Assembly: GCA_021816625.1 (NCBI GenBank)
Contig: JAKAXM010000018.1
Location: forward strand, 1 to 41,356
Length of the DNA stretch: 41,356 bases
Direction: 5' to 3'
Origin: Pseudomonadota bacterium
GTDB lineage: Bacteria; Pseudomonadota; Gammaproteobacteria; Acidiferrobacterales; Acidiferrobacteraceae
The notes below the pieces were generated by a model that was given only the letters and a program-made list of their open reading frames with translations, was not told the origin of the DNA and searched no databases. Each line of letters begins with the position of its first letter. The first letter of the stretch is position 1. A program made the translations under genes and the position numbers. Shown piece by piece: positions 38,155 through 41,356 of the stretch.

Positions 38155-39613
38155 TGGCCAGACCGTGATCCGCCTCTTACTGTCTTTTGGGAAGCGTCCG
38201 GTGGCGCTCCTGGGAGAGGCAATCCTGGACCGCTACCTGAAGGGCCATGCGGTCGGCATCTGTCGAGAGGCGCCGGTCCCTGTCGTAGGACTGCAGGAGG
38301 TCCATGAGGCCCCGGGGGGAGCTGCCAATGTGGCCGCGAACATGGCGGCCCTGGGGGGGCGCGTCCGCTTCGTGTCGGCGGTAGGCGAGGATGGTTATGG
38401 CGAGCGTCTAAGGACCCTACTGACCGCGCAGGGGGTGAATACCCAAGGCGTTCTCCCGGTCCCGGGTCGGCGGACGCTCGTCAAACACAGACTGCGCTGC
38501 GACGATCAGTTGGTGGCCCGTTTTGACGAGGGGGACGGGGGGCCCATAGACCGAAAGAGCGAGCAAGCGCTCGCTCAGGCACTCATGGTGGCGGCCGAAG
38601 ACAGCGCGTGCATCGTGATATCGGATTATGATCTGGGCCTGATCGGACCCACGTTGCAAGCTACCCTAAAGACCTTACGCGCAGCCGGTCATGTGCTGAT
38701 CGTCGATGCCAAGCGCCCCGCCCGTTACCGCGATTTACATCCCGACCTAGTCAAGCCCAATTTCGCCGAGGCCGCCGGTCTGCTCGCGGCGCGCGACCCC
38801 GGCGGCGACCGGGTCGTTTTCGTGCGGGGCGCTGAAGGGGCGCTTTTGGCGGCCACCGGGGCTCGCTCCGTGGTGGTGACGCTCGACCGGGACGGTGCCT
38901 TGCTGCTGGGCCCGGAGGGCCCCTACCGGACATCCGGCCGCGCCGTGCCCGCGGCCTATGCCGCCGGCGCCGGTGACACCTTTTTGAGCGTGCTTGCACT
39001 GGGCTTGGCCCACGGCGGCCCACTCCCGGCGGTCATGGATCTCGCGGCCGCAGCAACCGACCTCATACTCGAGCATGACGGCACGGTGCGTTGTGGCCAA
39101 GAGGAATTGATCCGGGAGCTTGCCGGTCAGGGCAAGCTATTGCGTGATGCCGCACAGATCGGCCGGGCGGTGGCGCAAGCGCGTACGGCCGGGCGGCGCA
39201 TCGTCTTTACGAACGGTTGTTTCGACATCCTGCACCGCGGACACATTACCTACCTGGAGCGTGCCAAGGCCCTGGGGGATGTGCTGATCGTGGGCCTTAA
39301 CGACGATGCCTCGGTCCGGCGCCTCAAGGGCCCGGACCGTCCCGTAAACGGCCTCGCCGACCGTATCGCCGTGGTGGCCGCGTTGGGCTGTGTCGATCAT
39401 GTACTGGCCTTCGCCGGCGATACCGCCCATGAACCCATCGCCCGGGTGCAGCCGGATATTTTTGTGAAGGGGGGAGACTACGCGGCCAAGGCCTTGCCCG
39501 AAGCACCCCTCGTCGAGGATCTGGGCGGCCGTGTGCGGATTCTGGAATACGTTGATAACAATTCCACGAGCGGCCTCATTGAGCGGATCCGCCGCGATCT
39601 CAAAACCGGATAG
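38147..39613 (+). CDS. hldE: Bifunctional heptose 7-phosphate kinase / heptose 1-phosphate adenylyltransferase
   Basis: The 488-aa protein makes ADP-D-glycero-beta-D-manno-heptose precursors. The N-terminal PfkB-type kinase domain (about 1-320) has GEAILDRYLKG, APGGAANVAANMAALGG and the catalytic AAGAGDTFLS. The C-terminal nucleotidyltransferase domain (about 345-488) has FTNGCFDILHRGHITYLERAK with the GCFD and HxGH motifs, then GLNDDASVRRLKGPDRPVN and VKGGDY. This is the full fusion form known from E. coli HldE (477 aa). It overlaps the upstream glycosyltransferase by 8 nt and the downstream one by 1 nt, so the three form one operon. Confidence 0.96.
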   Translation: MADGQTVIRLLLSFGKRPVALLGEAILDRYLKGHAVGICREAPVPVVGLQEVHEAPGGAANVAANMAALGGRVRFVSAVGEDGYGERLRTLLTAQGVNTQGVLPVPGRRTLVKHRLRCDDQLVARFDEGDGGPIDRKSEQALAQALMVAAEDSACIVISDYDLGLIGPTLQATLKTLRAAGHVLIVDAKRPARYRDLHPDLVKPNFAEAAGLLAARDPGGDRVVFVRGAEGALLAATGARSVVVTLDRDGALLLGPEGPYRTSGRAVPAAYAAGAGDTFLSVLALGLAHGGPLPAVMDLAAAATDLILEHDGTVRCGQEELIRELAGQGKLLRDAAQIGRAVAQARTAGRRIVFTNGCFDILHRGHITYLERAKALGDVLIVGLNDDASVRRLKGPDRPVNGLADRIAVVAALGCVDHVLAFAGDTAHEPIARVQPDIFVKGGDYAAKALPEAPLVEDLGGRVRILEYVDNNSTSGLIERIRRDLKTG

Positions 39614-40389
39614 TGGACGTCCTTATTCCGACCTGTGACCGTCCGGGCGCCCTGGCGGTGACCTTGACCGGCCTGCTTAGCCAGGACATGGTCTTGCGTA
39701 TCGTGGTTTCTGACCAGGGGGACCGGGATGCCCGCGCGGTGCCCGAGGTGATGGCGGTAAGCCGCGTCCTCGAGGCGCAGGGTCACACGGTCGTGTGGTT
39801 CCGTCATCTGCCCCGGCGGGGGCTCGCCGAACAACGGGCCTTCCTGCTGAGTCAGGCCGAGGCCCCGCAGGCCCTATTTCTGGACGACGACGTCATTCTG
39901 ACGCCCCATGCGCTAGCGCCCCTGCGCGCGACGCTTAAGGCCGAGCGCTGCGGTTTCGTAGGCTATGGTCTGATCGGTCTCAGTTTTCGTGATGACGAGC
40001 GCCCCCACGAGCAAGAGCTTACGTGTTGGGAGGGACCGGTGCAGCCTGAGCGCGTAACACCCGACTCCCCGGCCTGGCTGCGCCATCGCCTCCATAATGC
40101 CGCCAACCTCTATCATGTTGGCAAAAAAGTAAGCGGACACAAACGGTATCGGGTGGCCTGGATCGGCGGTTGTGTCCTTTACGACGTAGGCGCCCTGCGT
40201 GCGGTGGGGGGTTTTTCGTTCTGGCGCGACCTGCCGGAGCATCACTGCGGGGAGGATGTCCTGGCGCAGCTGCGGGTCATGGCCCGGTTCGGTGGCTGTG
40301 GTCTGCTCCCCTCCTGTGCCTACCACCAGGAATTGCCGACGACGGTCAGAGACCGACGTGTCGATGCGGCCCGGGTATTGTCGCTCTGA
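39613..40389 (+). CDS. Glycosyltransferase family 2-like protein
   Basis: The 258-aa protein looks like a cytoplasmic GT-A glycosyltransferase: an N-terminal nucleotide-sugar fold (VLIPTCDRPGALAVTLTGLLSQ), the metal motif LDDDV (90-94), and a later WIGGCVLYDVGALRAVGGF acceptor-side block followed by HHCGEDVLAQLRVMARFGG. No membrane segment is present. The donor and acceptor sugars are unknown; the place behind hldE suggests lipopolysaccharide or another surface glycan. The start is GTG 39613, overlapping the hldE stop by 1 nt (TAGTG). No internal ATG gives a better fold start. Confidence 0.85.
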   Translation: MDVLIPTCDRPGALAVTLTGLLSQDMVLRIVVSDQGDRDARAVPEVMAVSRVLEAQGHTVVWFRHLPRRGLAEQRAFLLSQAEAPQALFLDDDVILTPHALAPLRATLKAERCGFVGYGLIGLSFRDDERPHEQELTCWEGPVQPERVTPDSPAWLRHRLHNAANLYHVGKKVSGHKRYRVAWIGGCVLYDVGALRAVGGFSFWRDLPEHHCGEDVLAQLRVMARFGGCGLLPSCAYHQELPTTVRDRRVDAARVLSL

Positions 40390-40402
40390 GATTGCGTGGG
40401 AC

Positions 40403-40431
40403 TTGGGCGCGGTGGCCCCCTGTCATACACT
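40403..40431 (+). promoter_or_regulatory. Possible promoter of the DUF62 gene, leaderless arrangement
   Basis: TTGGGC (40403-40408), a 17-nt spacer and TACACT (40426-40431) lie behind the glycosyltransferase stop. The -10 ends 7 nt before ATG 40439, so the message would start at the initiation codon. No ribosome binding site is visible before this ATG. Confidence 0.4.
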
Positions 40432-40438
40432 CGTGGCC

Positions 40439-41152
40439 ATGATCGTACTGGTGACGGATTTTGGTACCCACGACCCTTATGTCGGCCAGATGCACCTGCG
40501 TCTCGCGCAATTGGCCCCGCAGGTCCCGGTCGTGGATCTTTTTCATCACGCGCCGGCCTTTGCGCCCGAGGCCACCGCTTATCTCCTACCGGCCTATTGC
40601 CGGGAAGTGCCCCGGGGGGCGGTGGTCGTGGTCGTTGTGGATCCCGGTGTGGGCGGTCCGCGCGCCGCGCTCGTGCTGGAAATCGATGGCCGGTTTTATG
40701 TCGGACCAGACAATGGGGTCTTTGAGATGGCGGTACGCAGGTCCGGTCTGAGCTCTTGCGCGGCGCTCGCCATACCGGCCACGGCGGCCCCGAGTTTTCA
40801 TGGCCGCGACGTCTTTGCGCCGGCCGCCGCGGCCCTCGCCCTGGGCCGCCGTCCGGCCCTGGTTGCCGCCTCCTTGACCCGTTATCCGGCGTGGCCGGAT
40901 GACCGTCTCGAGGTGCTTTTTATCGACCATTACGGCAATGCCGTCACGGGTCTGCGGGCGACTCCACGACAGCGGGCGCTCACTATCCGTGGGCACGTCT
41001 TGGAGCGTGCCCGGACCTTTACGGACAAGCCGCCGGGCGTGCCGTTCTTTTACGAAAACGCCAATGGCCTGATCGAGATCGCTGCCAATCAGGTATCGGC
41101 GGCCGCGCTCCTCGGTTTAGAGCTCTCCGACCCGTTTGGGGTTCTGGAATGA
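40439..41152 (+). CDS. SAM hydroxide adenosyltransferase family protein (DUF62)
   Basis: The 237-aa protein belongs to the family of SAM hydroxide adenosyltransferases, relatives of fluorinase and chlorinase that convert S-adenosylmethionine and water to adenosine and methionine. Motifs seen are [13 protein letters not shown] (6-18), DLFHHAP, VDPGVGG (67-73), GPDNG (89-93) and [13 protein letters not shown], then the C-terminal barrel with [11 protein letters not shown] and [14 protein letters not shown]. The halogenase loop is not apparent, so hydrolysis is the likely reaction; its cellular role is not settled. The frame is open back to 40199, inside the upstream gene, but ATG 40439 gives the family N-terminus. 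Its 3' end overlaps the convergent uvrA by 36 nt. Confidence 0.9.
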   Translation: MIVLVTDFGTHDPYVGQMHLRLAQLAPQVPVVDLFHHAPAFAPEATAYLLPAYCREVPRGAVVVVVVDPGVGGPRAALVLEIDGRFYVGPDNGVFEMAVRRSGLSSCAALAIPATAAPSFHGRDVFAPAAAALALGRRPALVAASLTRYPAWPDDRLEVLFIDHYGNAVTGLRATPRQRALTIRGHVLERARTFTDKPPGVPFFYENANGLIEIAANQVSAAALLGLELSDPFGVLE

Positions 41153-41356
41153 GCGGCGCTTTTCCCCAAGGTCTGCGTGCCGCTGCAAGGTCCGTTTCAG
41201 ATAACGTCCCGTATGCGAGGCCGGATGGCTTGCGACCTCCTCAGGCGTGCCGGTCGCCACGATCTGGCCGCCGCCGCTGCCGCCTTCGGGCCCTAAATCC
41301 ACTAGATAGTCGGCGGTCTTGATGACGTCTAGATTATGCTCGATGACGACCACGGT
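41117..41356 (-). CDS. uvrA: Excinuclease ABC subunit A, C-terminus (partial)
   Basis: The last 79 codons of UvrA, the damage-sensing ATPase of nucleotide excision repair, run in from beyond the window end. The sequence [41 protein letters not shown] (in part) is the Walker B-proximal EHN (His switch) and D-loop region of the second ABC domain; [10 protein letters not shown] is the usual ending, followed by an extra 23-residue tail ([22 protein letters not shown] region). It converges on the DUF62 gene and overlaps it by 36 nt. Confidence 0.95.
   Translation of the reverse strand, partial: TVVVIEHNLDVIKTADYLVDLGPEGGSGGGQIVATGTPEEVASHPASHTGRYLKRTLQRHADLGEKRRSFQNPKRVGEL

Noticed and set aside
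40199-40438. Longer start for the DUF62 gene inside the glycosyltransferase gene
   Set aside because: This part is the +1 frame shadow of the upstream gene; the family begins at [10 protein letters not shown].

Overview
The window is a GC-rich chromosomal segment from a proteobacterium, most likely a gammaproteobacterium or a close relative such as Acidithiobacillia. The gene order supports this: end of an rRNA operon, birA-coaX, tRNA cluster with tuf, secE-nusG, rplKAJL-rpoBC, rpsLG-fusA-tuf, S10-spc-alpha. It follows the Escherichia coli order rrnB-murB-birA-coaA-thrU-tyrU-glyT-thrT-tufB-secE-nusG-rplKAJL-rpoBC, with type III pantothenate kinase (coaX) in the place of coaA and with the str, S10, spc and alpha operons joined directly behind rpoC. 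The species cannot be named from the sequence alone.

Layout. 1-510: 3' end of 23S rRNA, 5S rRNA and a strong terminator. 548-2918: tightly overlapping birA, coaX and an uncharacterised anchored SPOR-like protein. 2957-5973: a split tRNA operon. tRNA-Thr(UGU) is interrupted by a 217-nt group I intron. A mitochondrial-type aconitase gene sits between it and tRNA-Tyr, tRNA-Gly and tRNA-Thr(GGU), which have their own promoter. 6025-9445: tuf copy 1, tRNA-Trp, secE, nusG, rplK, rplA. 9446-19039: L10 leader, rplJ, rplL, an attenuator, rpoB and rpoC. 19044-23449: rpsL, rpsG, fusA, tuf copy 2. 23453-36975: 28 genes of the S10, spc and alpha operons in canonical order, closed by a terminator. 37075-41152: a lipopolysaccharide-type group (family 9 glycosyltransferase, HldE, family 2 glycosyltransferase) followed by a SAM hydroxide adenosyltransferase (DUF62) gene. 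41117-41356, minus strand: the C-terminus of uvrA.

How the genes work together. Nearly everything serves gene expression: rRNA, four kinds of tRNA, both elongation factors, 30 ribosomal proteins, three RNA polymerase subunits, NusG, and the SecY/SecE translocon core. Candidate autoregulatory RNA elements (L1 site, L10 leader, S7 hairpin, S4 leader) occur at several operon joints. The S10 leader is absent because tuf abuts rpsJ.

The most notable object is the group I intron in tRNA-Thr(UGU). It is built like the Azoarcus tRNA-Ile intron and is followed, without a visible terminator, by the aconitase gene. The rest of the window is orthodox. I see no CRISPR array, insertion sequence, phage or toxin-antitoxin module.
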